A DNA stretch of 64,000 nt from Amphibacillus xylanus NBRC 15112 (GTDB lineage: Bacteria > Bacillota > Bacilli > Bacillales > Amphibacillaceae), in NCBI RefSeq assembly GCF_000307165.1, contig NC_018704.1, forward strand, positions 2,108,001 through 2,172,000, written 5' to 3'. Shown here in pieces: positions 43,669 through 53,245 of the stretch (position 1 is its first letter; each line of letters opens with the position of its first letter). A model generated the notes under the pieces. It was not told the DNA's origin and made no database searches. It was given only the letters and a program-made list of their open reading frames with translations. The translations under genes and the position numbers were made by a program.

Positions 43669-44298
43669 TTATTTAGTTCCGAAGAGGCGGTCACCTGCGT
43701 CGCCAAGACCTGGGACGATATAACCTTTTTCGTTTAGTTTTTCGTCGATTTGTGCAAGGTAGATATCAACGTCTGGGTGTTTTTCCTGAAGATATTTAAC
43801 GCCTTCTGGTGCTGCGATTAGACAAACAAATTTAATTCGTCTTGCGCCACGCTTTTTCAAGGAATCGATCGCGTCAGCTGCTGATCCACCAGTTGCAAGC
43901 ATTGGATCAACGACAATTAATTCACGTTCAGAAATGTCGTTTGGCATCTTGAAATAATATTCAACAGGCTTTAATGTTTCCGGATCACGATATAGCCCAA
44001 CGTGGCCTACTTTTGCTGCTGGGATGTGACGTAATACGCCGTCTACCATACCTAAACCTGCACGTAAAATTGGCACGATACCAATTTTCTTACCGCTCAA
44101 TACTTTTGATTTCATTTTTGCTACAGGTGTTTCAATTTCAATTTCAGTTAATGGTAAATCGCGTGTAATCTCATAAGCCATTAGGCCTGCTACTTCATCA
44201 ACTAGGTCACGGAAATCTTTTGTACCTGTTTCTGTTTGTCGAATATGTGTGATTTTGTGTTGTATCAATGGATGATCCAGTACAAATACATTACTCAC
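43669..44298 (-). CDS. upp: Uracil phosphoribosyltransferase
   Basis: 209 residues, the standard length. Pyrimidine salvage: uracil + PRPP to UMP. The PRPP-binding loop [27 protein letters not shown] and the C-terminal [16 protein letters not shown] are diagnostic. SD AAGGAGTGATCG precedes the ATG. Neighbour glyA is as in B. subtilis; the expected downstream ATP synthase genes are missing. Confidence 0.98.
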   Translation of the reverse strand: MSNVFVLDHPLIQHKITHIRQTETGTKDFRDLVDEVAGLMAYEITRDLPLTEIEIETPVAKMKSKVLSGKKIGIVPILRAGLGMVDGVLRHIPAAKVGHVGLYRDPETLKPVEYYFKMPNDISERELIVVDPMLATGGSAADAIDSLKKRGARRIKFVCLIAAPEGVKYLQEKHPDVDIYLAQIDEKLNEKGYIVPGLGDAGDRLFGTK

Positions 44299-44425
44299 GT
44301 TCGATCACTCCTTATCAATTTATATATCTATAAAATTGTACAGAAAATAGTCTGTGCTTTCAAGTAAAGTTCGATTCTTTTTGACAAAAATATATTTTAT
44401 TCGCACGTACTACAGAAAATATACG

Positions 44426-44504
44426 AAAAAGTCGAAACAAGAATATGAGCTGCCAGCTGTCTACTCAACAGATAGCCATTCATAAACTGGTTTCGACTTT
44501 TCAT
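44426..44504 (-). terminator. glyA terminator
   Basis: AAAAGTCGAAAC (44427-44438) pairs with GTTTCGACTTTT (44490-44501); the loop region contains further short inverted repeats. Confidence 0.8.
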
Positions 44505-44506
44505 TT

Positions 44507-45742
44507 TTATTTATAGAGCGGGAAACGATCTGTCAGTGCTTTGACACGTTGTTTCGCTTCTGTTAATTTTGCTTCATCTTGGTAATTCTTCAAAGTAAAG
44601 GCAATGATTGAGCCGACTTCTTTTAGTTCAGCTTCTTTAAAGCCACGTGTTGTGACTGCTGCTGTACCAACACGAACACCACTTGTAATAAATGGTCCTT
44701 CTGGGTCAAATGGAATTGTGTTCTTGTTTGTTGTCATGCCGATATCATCAAGAATTTTCTCTGCATCTTTTCCAGTTAGATTAAGGGTGCGAACATCTAG
44801 GAGTAATAAGTGGTTGTCCGTACCGCCTGAAACAAGACGAATACCTTCAGCTTGCAAGCTTTCTGCTAGGCTTTGAGCGTTTTTGATAATCTGTTCTGAA
44901 TAATCTTTAAAGCTTGGGTCTAATGCTTCTTTAAATGCAGTTGCTTTAGCTGCAATAACGTGCATTAATGGACCACCTTGCATGCCTGGAAAAACAGATG
45001 AATCAATTTTCTTGGCGTATTTTTCTTTAGTTAAAATCATACCGCCACGTGGGCCTCTGAGCGTCTTATGTGTTGTTGTCGTGACGAAATCAGCATATGG
45101 AACTGGATCTGGATGATGACCTGTTGCGACAAGTCCAGCAACGTGTGCCATATCAACCATTAAGTATGCGCCAACCTCATCAGCAATTTCACGGAATTTC
45201 TTAAAGTCAATTAAGCGTGGGTATGCACTTGCTCCTGCAACAATCAACTTAGGTTTTACCTCGAGCGCCTTTTGACGAATTGCTTCATAATCGAGCATTT
45301 CTGTTTCTGGGTCTACACCGTATTCTTCGAAGTTGTAGAGCTTTCCACTAAAGTTTACTGGACTACCGTGCGTTAAGTGGCCACCGTGAGATAGGTTCAT
45401 GCCTAGCACCGTGTCACCAGGTGTTAAAAATGCTGAATAAACAGCCATATTTGCCTGTGCGCCTGAGTGTGGCTGAACGTTGACATGCTCAGCACCAAAT
45501 AGCTTTTTAGCGCGGTCACGAGCGAGGTTCTCTGCGATATCCACATATTCACAGCCGCCGTAGTAGCGCTTGCCTGGGTATCCTTCAGCGTACTTGTTTG
45601 TTAAAACAGAGCCCTGTGCCTCCATTACCGCTTCTGAGACAAAGTTTTCTGAAGCGATCAACTCGATTTTATCGTGTTGTCTTGCTCGCTCCTGTTCAAT
45701 CGCTTGGTACAATTCTTGGTCACTTGCTTGTAAAAATTTCAT
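44507..45742 (-). CDS. glyA: Serine hydroxymethyltransferase
   Basis: 411 residues. PLP enzyme converting serine and THF to glycine and methylene-THF in the cytoplasm. Seen: [35 protein letters not shown], the PLP-Lys motif [18 protein letters not shown] and [17 protein letters not shown]. The start could be the ATG at 45742 (MKFLQ, matching the family) or 45748, six bp upstream; both are served by GGGGGAACG. The ywlG homologue found between rpiB and glyA in B. subtilis is absent. Confidence 0.97.
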   Translation of the reverse strand: MKFLQASDQELYQAIEQERARQHDKIELIASENFVSEAVMEAQGSVLTNKYAEGYPGKRYYGGCEYVDIAENLARDRAKKLFGAEHVNVQPHSGAQANMAVYSAFLTPGDTVLGMNLSHGGHLTHGSPVNFSGKLYNFEEYGVDPETEMLDYEAIRQKALEVKPKLIVAGASAYPRLIDFKKFREIADEVGAYLMVDMAHVAGLVATGHHPDPVPYADFVTTTTHKTLRGPRGGMILTKEKYAKKIDSSVFPGMQGGPLMHVIAAKATAFKEALDPSFKDYSEQIIKNAQSLAESLQAEGIRLVSGGTDNHLLLLDVRTLNLTGKDAEKILDDIGMTTNKNTIPFDPEGPFITSGVRVGTAAVTTRGFKEAELKEVGSIIAFTLKNYQDEAKLTEAKQRVKALTDRFPLYK

Positions 45743-45898
45743 CCTCATCGTTCCCCCTTAATCCTCTTCTATTAAAAATTTATTTGATTGTAGATGGTTA
45801 TCCACCTACAAAATCAGCAACACCTACAGGTCTCTTGATCTTTAGATTTTAGAACGTGATGTATTAATTGAGGACCTAAAAAAGTCTTTCTCTACTTT

Positions 45899-46345
45899 TT
45901 AGCGATTTGCTTGTTCGTATTCAGCAACTTTATCAAGGCGGCGTTGGTGACGACCACCTTCAAAATCAGTGCCGATCCATGTTTTTACGATTTCTTTAGC
46001 TAGATCAACACCGATAACACGCGCGCCCATTGCTAAAACGTTCGAGTTGTTATGTTCACGTGTTACACGTGCTGTATATACGTCATGTACAAGTGCACAG
46101 CGAATGCCTTTTACTTTGTTAGCTGCAATTGACATCCCAATGCCTGTACCACAAATGACTAAACCGCGGTCAAATTCGCCACTTGAAACTTTTTCAGCTG
46201 CTGGAAAACCATAGTCTGAAAAGTCAACTGACTCTGAAGTTGTTGGTCCTGTATATTCAACTGTTGCTCCAAGTTCTTCAATAAATGGTACTAATTCTTG
46301 TGCTAATTCATAACCAGCGTGATCTGCTGTAATAATAACTTTCAT
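45899..46345 (-). CDS. rpiB: Ribose-5-phosphate isomerase B
   Basis: 148 residues from the ATG at 46345 (MKVIITADHAGYEL). Interconverts ribose-5-P and ribulose-5-P. Motifs: DYGFPAAEKVSSGEFDRGLVICGTGIGMSIAANK with the catalytic Cys in ICGTGIGM (listed as key residues), and [21 protein letters not shown] at 46357 is in frame but sits in the SD region. Order ywlE-rpiB-glyA as in Bacillus. Confidence 0.95.
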   Translation of the reverse strand: MKVIITADHAGYELAQELVPFIEELGATVEYTGPTTSESVDFSDYGFPAAEKVSSGEFDRGLVICGTGIGMSIAANKVKGIRCALVHDVYTARVTREHNNSNVLAMGARVIGVDLAKEIVKTWIGTDFEGGRHQRRLDKVAEYEQANR

Positions 46346-46422
46346 TAATCCTTCCACTCCTCATCAATTTTACTTAACTCTATTGTACTCATTTTTAGGC
46401 TTAAATAATAGTAGCTTTCTTA

Positions 46423-47001
46423 TTATTCTGGCAACTTTTCAATTAATTTGTCAATTGCGCTGTTAATTTCTTGATATGCCTGTTGATATGCTTCAAGATT
46501 CTGACCAAATGGATCGACAATATCCAAGTCTCTAAGCTTCTCTTCAAGCCGTCTGATTTCAGCAATTTCTTCACTTAAGCAGGCTTCAATCTCTTCTTTT
46601 GTTGAGTTTTCACTGATGCTGGCTCTTTTTTCTTCTAATTTTAAATAAGTAGCTTTTAAAGCTTGCCAAGTCTCATCGGCGTCATCACTCGTATACTCTT
46701 TTAGTGTAAAAACTTTATCAATACCAGCTGAAAAGTGAGAGGTAATCGCCTGTTTATGGTGATTAGTCATTGTTAAAATCAAATCTGCCCAGTCAACAAG
46801 TTCTGAATCGAGCTGTTGTGATTGTCCTGAGAAGTCAATCTGATTTGCCTTTAAAGTGTCAATCGCTTTTGGATTTGTCGGTTGACCAGTCATTGCTGCA
46901 ATTCCAGCCGATTGGACTTCAAAGTTTGCTTTTGATTTAAGAATTGCTTCTGCCATTGGACTTCTACATGTATTGCCTGTGCAGACAAATAATATTTTCA
47001 T
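46423..47001 (-). CDS. ywlE: Low-molecular-weight phosphatase, YwlE-type protein-arginine phosphatase
   Basis: 192 residues from the ATG at 47001 (SD AGGGGAG); the open frame to 47148 is not family-like. The P-loop CTGNTCRSP carries the Thr typical of arginine-phosphate-specific YwlE, and the acid loop is DIVDPFG. It reverses McsB phosphorylation of Arg, protecting proteins from ClpCP. It is longer than B. subtilis YwlE (150) because of a charged, helical insert of about 40 residues (about 115-155, KLEEKRASISENSTKEE) before the acid loop. Confidence 0.92.
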   Translation of the reverse strand: MKILFVCTGNTCRSPMAEAILKSKANFEVQSAGIAAMTGQPTNPKAIDTLKANQIDFSGQSQQLDSELVDWADLILTMTNHHKQAITSHFSAGIDKVFTLKEYTSDDADETWQALKATYLKLEEKRASISENSTKEEIEACLSEEIAEIRRLEEKLRDLDIVDPFGQNLEAYQQAYQEINSAIDKLIEKLPE

Positions 47002-47176
47002 TATTTCTCCCCTTTGGCTTAATTTTTTCATGTAAATCATATCATAACAGGAAGTGGGAACCAAATAAGATGCTACAAAGAATGGGGGTATTGAAAGCAT
47101 TGGGAGGGAGAGTTTTTTGCGAAGAAAAATAAGCTTGCGTCTACTCATATTGATGTTGAGTCAAGCTGTATTTTTG

Positions 47177-47722
47177 CTAAAAAATAATTTTCAGGCCGAG
47201 AATACATAGAATAAGACCACCAATCCATGCAAGCGAGCGGTTGATATTATGTTGAATTTTCTTTCCGATTAATAGACTGAGCCAAGCAGCAAACATTGAT
47301 ACACTACCAAATAGTACGAGTGTAAGTGCTGTATGGAAGCCAGAGATACCTAGGCTAATGCCAACAGGAAAGCTATCGATACTAACTGAAAATGCGAGCA
47401 TCGTAATTGCAGATGTTGTCAGTGTTTTTGGAGATGATTGACGAGTCTGTTCTGCAAATGTTTGAAAAATAAGTTGGGCACCAATGCCGAAAAGCAATAG
47501 TCCACTTATTAGCTCAGTTAAATGGGTAAAACGATCATTGAGGAAACTACCTAGAAGTAATCCTAGAAGTGGCATTAAGATATGAAATAAGCCAATCCAA
47601 ATGCCAATCTCTGCTACCTTTTTTAATCTGATCGGTTGGAGGCCGATACCTAGACAAACTGAAAAAGCGTCAAATGAGACGACAATTGCAAGGATGAGTT
47701 GTGTAACAATTGAATTTAGCAT
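47177..47722 (-). CDS. mntP: Manganese efflux pump MntP
   Basis: 181 residues, six membrane helices. Seen: VVSFDAFSVCLGIGL and AFSVSIDSFPVGISLGI, the two internal repeats with the membrane Asp residues that bind Mn2+. It exports Mn2+ to prevent toxicity. The position between ywlE and ywlC matches B. subtilis ywlD/mntP. No riboswitch is visible in the short upstream gap. Confidence 0.93.
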   Translation of the reverse strand: MLNSIVTQLILAIVVSFDAFSVCLGIGLQPIRLKKVAEIGIWIGLFHILMPLLGLLLGSFLNDRFTHLTELISGLLLFGIGAQLIFQTFAEQTRQSSPKTLTTSAITMLAFSVSIDSFPVGISLGISGFHTALTLVLFGSVSMFAAWLSLLIGKKIQHNINRSLAWIGGLILCILGLKIIF

Positions 47723-47798
47723 TGGTATTCCCCCTTGGTTGGACGAGCTAAATAAAGTTTATGCTAGGGAAATAAAAAAATGACTCGGTAAGTACCTG

Positions 47799-48824
47799 TC
47801 ATTTTTCTTGTTTTATGATTTGATTTGCTGCTTTGTTAAGTCGATTCATAATCGCTTGTCCAATACCTTCTGTTGGAAATACCTCTGTTAGAATGATATC
47901 AACCTCTGTTTTCTTAAAGACTCTTAACGATTGGTATAGCTGACCTGCTACTGTTGATAAATTCTCAACTGTTCCACAAATATGAATCAGATCTGCATTT
48001 AGAATTGTCGCTAACTCCTCGCTTGCGAGCACTCCTACCTTTTCTCCATTTGATCGATATTCGTCAATTTGTGCTTGGAAAAATTCCTGATCACCATCAA
48101 TCAAAATTAACGGGACATCTGGTTGATAGTGTGTATATTTCATCCCTGGTGATTTTGGTTGTACTTCACTGGCATCCTCTGTTGCAAGTTCAACAGGATA
48201 CCCGAGTACTTCTTCAATCTCCATTTGTGTTACACCGCCCGGGCGGATAATTTCTGGTTTTTCTCCGGTACAATCGACAACAGTTGATTCTAATCCAACA
48301 CCAGTTGTCCCACCATCTAATATCGCCTTAATTTTTCCGTTCAAATCTTGGAACACATGGATCGCACTTGTTGGGCTTGGCTTACCTGAAAGATTGGCAC
48401 TAGGTGCTGCAATCGGTACGTTTGCTTTCTGAATCAGCTCTTGTGCGGCTGGGTGGTCTGGAATCCTCACGCCAACTGTGTCTAGACCTGCTGTTACTTG
48501 ATCGGAAATCTTTCCGTTGCTTGGTAGCACAACAGTAAGTGGTCCAGGCATAAATGCTTGAATTAATCGCCGTGCAGCTGGTGATATTTCTGTTACATAG
48601 CTTTCAATTTGTTCAATACTGGCTACATGAACAATCAATGGATTATCTGATGGGCGGCCCTTCGCTAGAAATATTTTCTTAACGGCTTCAGGATTTGTTG
48701 CGTCCGCTCCTAGTCCATAGACTGTCTCTGTTGGAAAAGCGACAACCTCGCCTGATCTAATATATTTTGATAGTTGGTCTGTCGCCTGCTCATCCCAGAT
48801 TAAAAATTCTGTTTGCATTGACAT
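47799..48824 (-). CDS. ywlC: L-threonylcarbamoyladenylate synthase (Sua5-type TsaC)
   Basis: 341 residues from the ATG at 48824 (SD AAGGAC). First step of tRNA t6A synthesis. The YrdC domain (about 15-200) shows GEVVAFPTETVYGLGADA, FLAKGRPSDNPLIVHV and PSANLSGKPSPTSA; a Sua5 C-terminal domain (about 215-335) starts after SPGMKYTHYQPDVPL. This is the long Sua5 form usual in Bacillus. An inverted repeat AAAAATGAC/GTCATTTTT at 47775-47805 overlaps the stop codon and is probably its terminator. Confidence 0.95.
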   Translation of the reverse strand: MSMQTEFLIWDEQATDQLSKYIRSGEVVAFPTETVYGLGADATNPEAVKKIFLAKGRPSDNPLIVHVASIEQIESYVTEISPAARRLIQAFMPGPLTVVLPSNGKISDQVTAGLDTVGVRIPDHPAAQELIQKANVPIAAPSANLSGKPSPTSAIHVFQDLNGKIKAILDGGTTGVGLESTVVDCTGEKPEIIRPGGVTQMEIEEVLGYPVELATEDASEVQPKSPGMKYTHYQPDVPLILIDGDQEFFQAQIDEYRSNGEKVGVLASEELATILNADLIHICGTVENLSTVAGQLYQSLRVFKKTEVDIILTEVFPTEGIGQAIMNRLNKAANQIIKQEK

Positions 48825-49007
48825 AAATAAGTCCTTCTTTCCTTTAACGGCTTTGCCGAATAAGTTACCCACAACTTATTAACAGGTTCAATTTGCTCTT
48901 TGCCTATTTTAGCGATAATTTATAATTTATACAAGTCAGTTTTTGGAGATTAACAAATTTTCACCAATATGCTTGGACAACAGGTCATGTCTGCGGATAA
49001 GATTGTC

Positions 49008-49373
49008 TTAACTATAAGTGTAGCCTAAAATATTTTTTTCATCAGACCATTGTTTAAAACCGAGCCAAATTAATAATTCTGTTAGTGGTTCTTCTTCTGT
49101 TTCTACAATTAAATGCTCAGCTTCTGTGCGTTCGAATTTTTCAAGAATGTGATAGAAAATCTCAATCAATTGCTCTGTATGATCTAGCTTGGTCACAACA
49201 AATTTAGTTAACTTACAAATCTTTTCGTCCTCCCACTCGAGCTCGACAAAACCTAGCACTCGCTTTCTGTCTTTGATTAAATAAGTCATCTGCTGTTGTT
49301 GATTTTTGCTGATTAAATGTTGAAAAGGCAACTCTTTCATGCTTTCATCGGACGGCAGTGGCGTTAATAACAT
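49008..49373 (-). CDS. Small GNAT-like protein, uncertain
   Basis: 121 residues. It has the alpha/beta succession of a truncated acetyltransferase (RVLGFVELEWEDEKICKLTKFVV, then LIVETEEEPLTELLIWLGFKQW, where a final 'L...LGF' is typical of GNATs) but no convincing acetyl-CoA loop. It occupies the position of ywlA/ywlB between spoIIR and ywlC. It may be an acetyltransferase relative or a non-enzymatic remnant. SD GGGAGCGATTG precedes the ATG. Confidence 0.55.
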   Translation of the reverse strand: MLLTPLPSDESMKELPFQHLISKNQQQQMTYLIKDRKRVLGFVELEWEDEKICKLTKFVVTKLDHTEQLIEIFYHILEKFERTEAEHLIVETEEEPLTELLIWLGFKQWSDEKNILGYTYS

Positions 49374-49438
49374 GTCAATCGCTCCCTCTCAAGTTTTTCT
49401 AGTCTAGTCTATGAAGGTTAGCAACCATTCATGATAGA

Positions 49439-50026
49439 TTATCTAAACCATTCAAGAAAAAAGAATGAGATTTTCGGTTTATCTGTGAGGTCTGACTCTT
49501 CTTGTTCAGCAACTTGTTCTTCCTCGTCCATTGATACTGTCGTCCCTGCTGAGAAGTCAAGAAAACATAATGGCGGGAATAGTACACACCACCAGTTCGA
49601 GCCTTCTCCTTCACCTAGCGTAATTAGTATCGCTTCATACTCACCAGCAGGGTACACATATTGATCATACAGTTTTGCTGGGAATAAAACATTTGAATCA
49701 TAATCGATCGTGTAATTAATCGTTGAACCGTGATCTTTTAATGTATTGGCAACAATCATATCAATTTGATCAAGTCGAGTCTTGATGATTTCTCGCGCAT
49801 CCTCGATACTCGTCAATTGCTCTACCCAAGTTGTAATTTCAGCATTAACCGCGTCACGCACAGCATATTTTAATTGTTGATCTTCTGGATCATCACTCTC
49901 TGCTAAAATTCTTAACCTAATCGCTTCATCTGGAATCATTTGATAGCCAGCTGTTTCTGGCATTGGAACTGGTTGATGAGTTAACAAAATCACGAGTGAC
50001 ATGATTACTTGAAAAACCTGTTTCAT
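49439..50026 (-). CDS. spoIIR: Stage II sporulation protein R
   Basis: 195 residues from the ATG at 50026 (SD GGAGGGG). A signal peptide (MKQVFQVIMSLVILLTHQPVP) is followed by the SpoIIR domain: IRLRILAESDDPEDQQLKYAVRD, and YPAGEYEAILITLGEGEGSNWWCVLFPPLCF. It is secreted from the forespore and triggers SpoIIGA to process pro-sigma-E in the mother cell. The C-terminal tail is acidic. Order prfA-prmC-spoIIR is as in B. subtilis. Confidence 0.96.
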   Translation of the reverse strand: MKQVFQVIMSLVILLTHQPVPMPETAGYQMIPDEAIRLRILAESDDPEDQQLKYAVRDAVNAEITTWVEQLTSIEDAREIIKTRLDQIDMIVANTLKDHGSTINYTIDYDSNVLFPAKLYDQYVYPAGEYEAILITLGEGEGSNWWCVLFPPLCFLDFSAGTTVSMDEEEQVAEQEESDLTDKPKISFFFLEWFR

Positions 50027-50085
50027 TATTTTCCCCTCCGGCATCAATCTTAAGACTAGTATCACCAGAGGGGAAATCTTTTAAA

Positions 50086-50937
50086 CTAGCATTTTGCAAA
50101 AATGATTCGATCTTTTTGATTGATGTCCTTAATCACTTCAACAGAGCTCGTTGGGAATGCTGATTTGATTAATTGTGTAACTGACTCTGCTTGTTGATGG
50201 CCAATTTCAAATGCTAGACATCCTGATGGTGCGAGAACTGATTTGGCTTGGTTGATAATTGTTTCGTAAGCTTTAAGGCCTTGATTATCAGCGAATAAGG
50301 CGAGCTCTGGATCAAAATTTTTCACAGTATCAGATAAGGTTTCACGCTCTTCCCATGCAATGTACGGTGGGTTTGAAACAATTAAATTAAACTTTTCACC
50401 TGTACCGAGCCATTTTTGTAAAAAATCACTTTGATGAAACTTCACGTCTGCGTTAAGGTTTGTAGCATTTTGCTTAGCAATTGCGAGTGCTTGTGTCGAA
50501 ATATCGCTCGCTTCAACTGTTAATGTTGGATCTTCACTTTTTAGCGTAATCGCAATTGCCCCGCTTCCTGTTCCGATATCTAGTACTTTCAGTGGTCGTG
50601 GCTGATCTTTCGTTTTTGCTAAAATCAGTTGAACGAGTTCTTCAGTTTCTGGTCTTGGAATGAGCACGTGCTCGTTAACAGTAAAGTTTCGCCCGTAGAA
50701 TTGTTCCGTTCCAGTTAGGTGTTGGACGGGCTTGCCTGTTGTCGCATGTGTCTCAATATCTTTCAAAAATGCGTTTAGCGTTGCTTCATCAATTGGCTCG
50801 CGCAGATTCAAGAGTAGGTCTGTTTTTGAAAAATTGGTGTGATGAAGCAAGAGTATCTCAGCTACTTTAGGTTCTCGGCCATGTTCTTCTAAAAAAACAG
50901 AAGCCCTATTGAGGACTTCTTGAATTGTTTGACTCAT
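50086..50937 (-). CDS. prmC: Release-factor glutamine N5-methyltransferase
   Basis: 283 residues. It methylates the GGQ glutamine of PrfA/PrfB. SAM motif VLDIGTGSGAIAI, catalytic NPPY in LIVSNPPYIAW and the helical N-terminal domain (about 1-80) are all seen. The ATG at 50937 follows the prfA stop by one base (TAATATG); a GTG at 50949 overlaps prfA and is less likely. Co-transcribed with prfA, its substrate gene. Confidence 0.96.
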   Translation of the reverse strand: MSQTIQEVLNRASVFLEEHGREPKVAEILLLHHTNFSKTDLLLNLREPIDEATLNAFLKDIETHATTGKPVQHLTGTEQFYGRNFTVNEHVLIPRPETEELVQLILAKTKDQPRPLKVLDIGTGSGAIAITLKSEDPTLTVEASDISTQALAIAKQNATNLNADVKFHQSDFLQKWLGTGEKFNLIVSNPPYIAWEERETLSDTVKNFDPELALFADNQGLKAYETIINQAKSVLAPSGCLAFEIGHQQAESVTQLIKSAFPTSSVEVIKDINQKDRIIFAKC

Positions 50938-50938
50938 A

Positions 50939-52009
50939 TTAATCACCAACGTGCTCCATTTTGTGAGCTTGCTCTTCCATAATCAGAGCATCAATAATCT
51001 CAGAGAGCTTCCCTTCTAAAATTTGATCGAGCTTTTGAATGGTTAAGCCAATTCGGTGGTCAGTAACTCGGTTTTGCGGGAAGTTATACGTTCTAATTCG
51101 TTCTGAACGGTCACCTGTACCGACAGCTGATTTACGTGTTTGGTCTAATTCAGCTTGTGCCTCTTGTTGATACATATCATAAATACGAGCACGGAGAATC
51201 TTCATCGCTTTTTCTTTGTTTTTAATTTGTGATTTTTCATCTTGCATTGAAACGACGATTCCAGTTGGGACGTGTGTTAGACGAACAGCTGACATTGTCG
51301 TGTTAACACTTTGGCCACCTGGTCCACTTGATGCGAACGTATCTACCCGGATATCTTTTTCTTGGATATCAACCTCAACATCTTCTGCTTCAGGTAAACA
51401 AACTACCGTAGCTGTAGATGTATGGATTCGTCCACCTGATTCTGTTTCCGGTACGCGTTGAACACGGTGTGCGCCGTTTTCGTATTTCAGTTTTGAGTAG
51501 GCACCTTTACCATTAATCATAAAGATAATTTCTTTGTAGCCGCCGACACCAGTTGAGCTTGCTTCCATAACATCGATCTTCCAGCCTTCAGCCTCTGCAT
51601 AACGGTGGTACATTCTGAATAGATCTCCTGCAAATAAAGCCGCTTCATCTCCACCAGCAGCGCCACGGATTTCCATAATAACGTTTTTATCGTCATTCGG
51701 ATCTTTCGGTAAGAGTAATATTTTCAGTTTTTCTTTTATTTCTGGGATTTGTGGTTCGAGTTCATCAAGTTCCTGTTGAATCATTTCTTTCATCTCAGGA
51801 TCTGTTTCTTCCTGAAGCATTTCTTTAGCGCCTTCTAATTGTTCATTAATATTTTTATATTCACGGTATGCGTCAACAATATCTTGTAAATCAGATTGTT
51901 CTTTTGAATATTCACGTAACTTGTTTGTATCACTTATTACGTCTGGGTCACTTAATAATTCGTTTAATTTTTCATAACGTTCTTCTAGACCAGCTAATTT
52001 ATCAAGCAT
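50939..52009 (-). CDS. prfA: Peptide chain release factor 1
   Basis: 356 residues. It ends translation at UAA/UAG. The GGQ motif is in [19 protein letters not shown]; the PxT anticodon-like motif is at [11 protein letters not shown]. The ATG at 52009 ([21 protein letters not shown]) has GAGGTGG 5 bp upstream; the GTG at 52018 lies in that SD. Full length and typical. Confidence 0.98.
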   Translation of the reverse strand: MLDKLAGLEERYEKLNELLSDPDVISDTNKLREYSKEQSDLQDIVDAYREYKNINEQLEGAKEMLQEETDPEMKEMIQQELDELEPQIPEIKEKLKILLLPKDPNDDKNVIMEIRGAAGGDEAALFAGDLFRMYHRYAEAEGWKIDVMEASSTGVGGYKEIIFMINGKGAYSKLKYENGAHRVQRVPETESGGRIHTSTATVVCLPEAEDVEVDIQEKDIRVDTFASSGPGGQSVNTTMSAVRLTHVPTGIVVSMQDEKSQIKNKEKAMKILRARIYDMYQQEAQAELDQTRKSAVGTGDRSERIRTYNFPQNRVTDHRIGLTIQKLDQILEGKLSEIIDALIMEEQAHKMEHVGD

Positions 52010-52070
52010 GGATTCCACCTCTTTTTGTTCGAATCATTCAATTTATTATATATTATCGGCAGGGACTCGG

Positions 52071-52667
52071 TCAAAGTTGTTTGATTTTATATTCATAATC
52101 CGGTTTGCCTGGTACTTCGTGACATTTTCGGCAGCGAGGTTCATACGATTCTGATGCCCCAATTTTAATGATTGGATCATCGTAGTGTGCCGGCTTTTGA
52201 TCAATTAATCGCTGTGTTCGACTAGCATCTGCTCCACATTTTGGGCAAATTGCATTTAGTTTTGTAACAGATTCGCTGAGTGCCATTAATTCCGGCATAA
52301 ACCCAAATGGTTCACCGCGGAAATTAGTATCAAGTCCAGCAAGTATTACACGAAAGCCAAGATCTGCAAGTTGACTAACGAGATCAACGATTTCTTTTTC
52401 GAAAAATTGTACTTCATCAATTCCGACCACATCAATTTCAGGGGAGAGTTTTTCAACTAATTCAGATAATGATGTCACTGAATATGCTTTGATTGAGTTG
52501 CCATTGTGTGTCATGATCGCTTCTTCTGAGTATCGATTATCGATCGCGGGTTTGAATACGACTGTGTTTAGTTTGCCGTATTTTGCACGACGGATACGGC
52601 GAATAAGTTCTTCTGATTTTCCTGAAAACATGCTGCCGCAGATCAGCTCAATTGATCCTTGCTTCAT
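52071..52667 (-). CDS. tdk: Thymidine kinase
   Basis: 198 residues. Phosphorylates thymidine (salvage). P-loop [18 protein letters not shown], the DEVQFF motif, lasso-like region and a structural zinc site ([13 protein letters not shown] plus CRKCHEV) are all intact. Typical type II TK1-like enzyme. Order rpmE-tdk-prfA as in B. subtilis. Confidence 0.97.
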   Translation of the reverse strand: MKQGSIELICGSMFSGKSEELIRRIRRAKYGKLNTVVFKPAIDNRYSEEAIMTHNGNSIKAYSVTSLSELVEKLSPEIDVVGIDEVQFFEKEIVDLVSQLADLGFRVILAGLDTNFRGEPFGFMPELMALSESVTKLNAICPKCGADASRTQRLIDQKPAHYDDPIIKIGASESYEPRCRKCHEVPGKPDYEYKIKQL

Positions 52668-52759
52668 CGTAGTTGTCCTCCATTTGTTTGTCTGTTTGTC
52701 GAAATAAAAAAACAGGCTCGTTTTGACGGTGGCCTGTGTCTAGTTTTAGCAAGACTTAA

Positions 52760-52788
52760 GACAGCCAATCCATTGTGGAATGGCTGTC
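52760..52788. terminator. Hairpin after rpmE2
   Basis: GACAGCCA (52760-52767) pairs with TGGCTGTC (52781-52788), with additional pairing inward. No clear T tract on the minus strand, so termination is only possible. Confidence 0.45.
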
Positions 52789-52809
52789 GTTAGTATCACT
52801 AGGTATTTC

Positions 52810-53055
52810 TTAGTTAATGTTATATTTTTTCTTAAAGCGATCCACACGGCCACCAGCAGTATCTGCTTTTTGTTTACCAGTGTAGAATGGATGAGATTCC
52901 GAGCTAATTTCAACGCGGATTAATGGGTAAGTATTTCCGTCTTCCCACTCAATTGTTTCTTCTGATTTCTTAGTTGATCCGCTTAAAAATTTATAGCCAG
53001 AGCTCGTATCAAGAAATACAACTTTTTGGTATTCTGGATGAATATCCTTTTTCAT
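52810..53055 (-). CDS. rpmE2: Ribosomal protein L31, type B (zinc-free)
   Basis: 81 residues from the ATG at 53055 (SD AAAGGAG). Starts [16 protein letters not shown] and ends [16 protein letters not shown]. The [18 protein letters not shown] signature is present but both CxxC pairs of type-A L31 are missing (ISSESHPF instead of CxxCHPF), so this is the zinc-independent type B. In B. subtilis this rho-tdk slot carries the zinc-binding rpmE. Confidence 0.96.
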   Translation of the reverse strand: MKKDIHPEYQKVVFLDTSSGYKFLSGSTKKSEETIEWEDGNTYPLIRVEISSESHPFYTGKQKADTAGGRVDRFKKKYNIN

Positions 53056-53161
53056 GTGTTCCAACTCCTTTTGCCCTGAATCCACCGGAATCAGAGTTAA
53101 TTTTGGCTAGCTTACAACAGCGGGTTAAACTGCTCCAAACTGCCTTTTTACATACTTTTAG

Positions 53162-53190
53162 ATTATACCAGTGTCAGAAATACAATGCAA
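53162..53190 (-). promoter_or_regulatory. Sigma-A promoter of rpmE2
   Basis: On the minus strand TTGCAT (53190-53185), 17 bp, TATAAT (53167-53162). It leaves a leader of about 100 nt before the ATG, containing GGCAGTTTGGAGCAG-like direct repeats that could fold; leader regulation cannot be judged. Confidence 0.75.
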
Positions 53191-53245
53191 TACTTTTATT
53201 TATTTTGATTGACAGATCCGGTTGGGAGATGTTGTCTTTTGGTGA

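Noticed and set aside
52757-52790. Certain rpmE2 terminator
   Set aside because: The hairpin is good but the T tract is poor on the minus strand, so it is listed only with low confidence.
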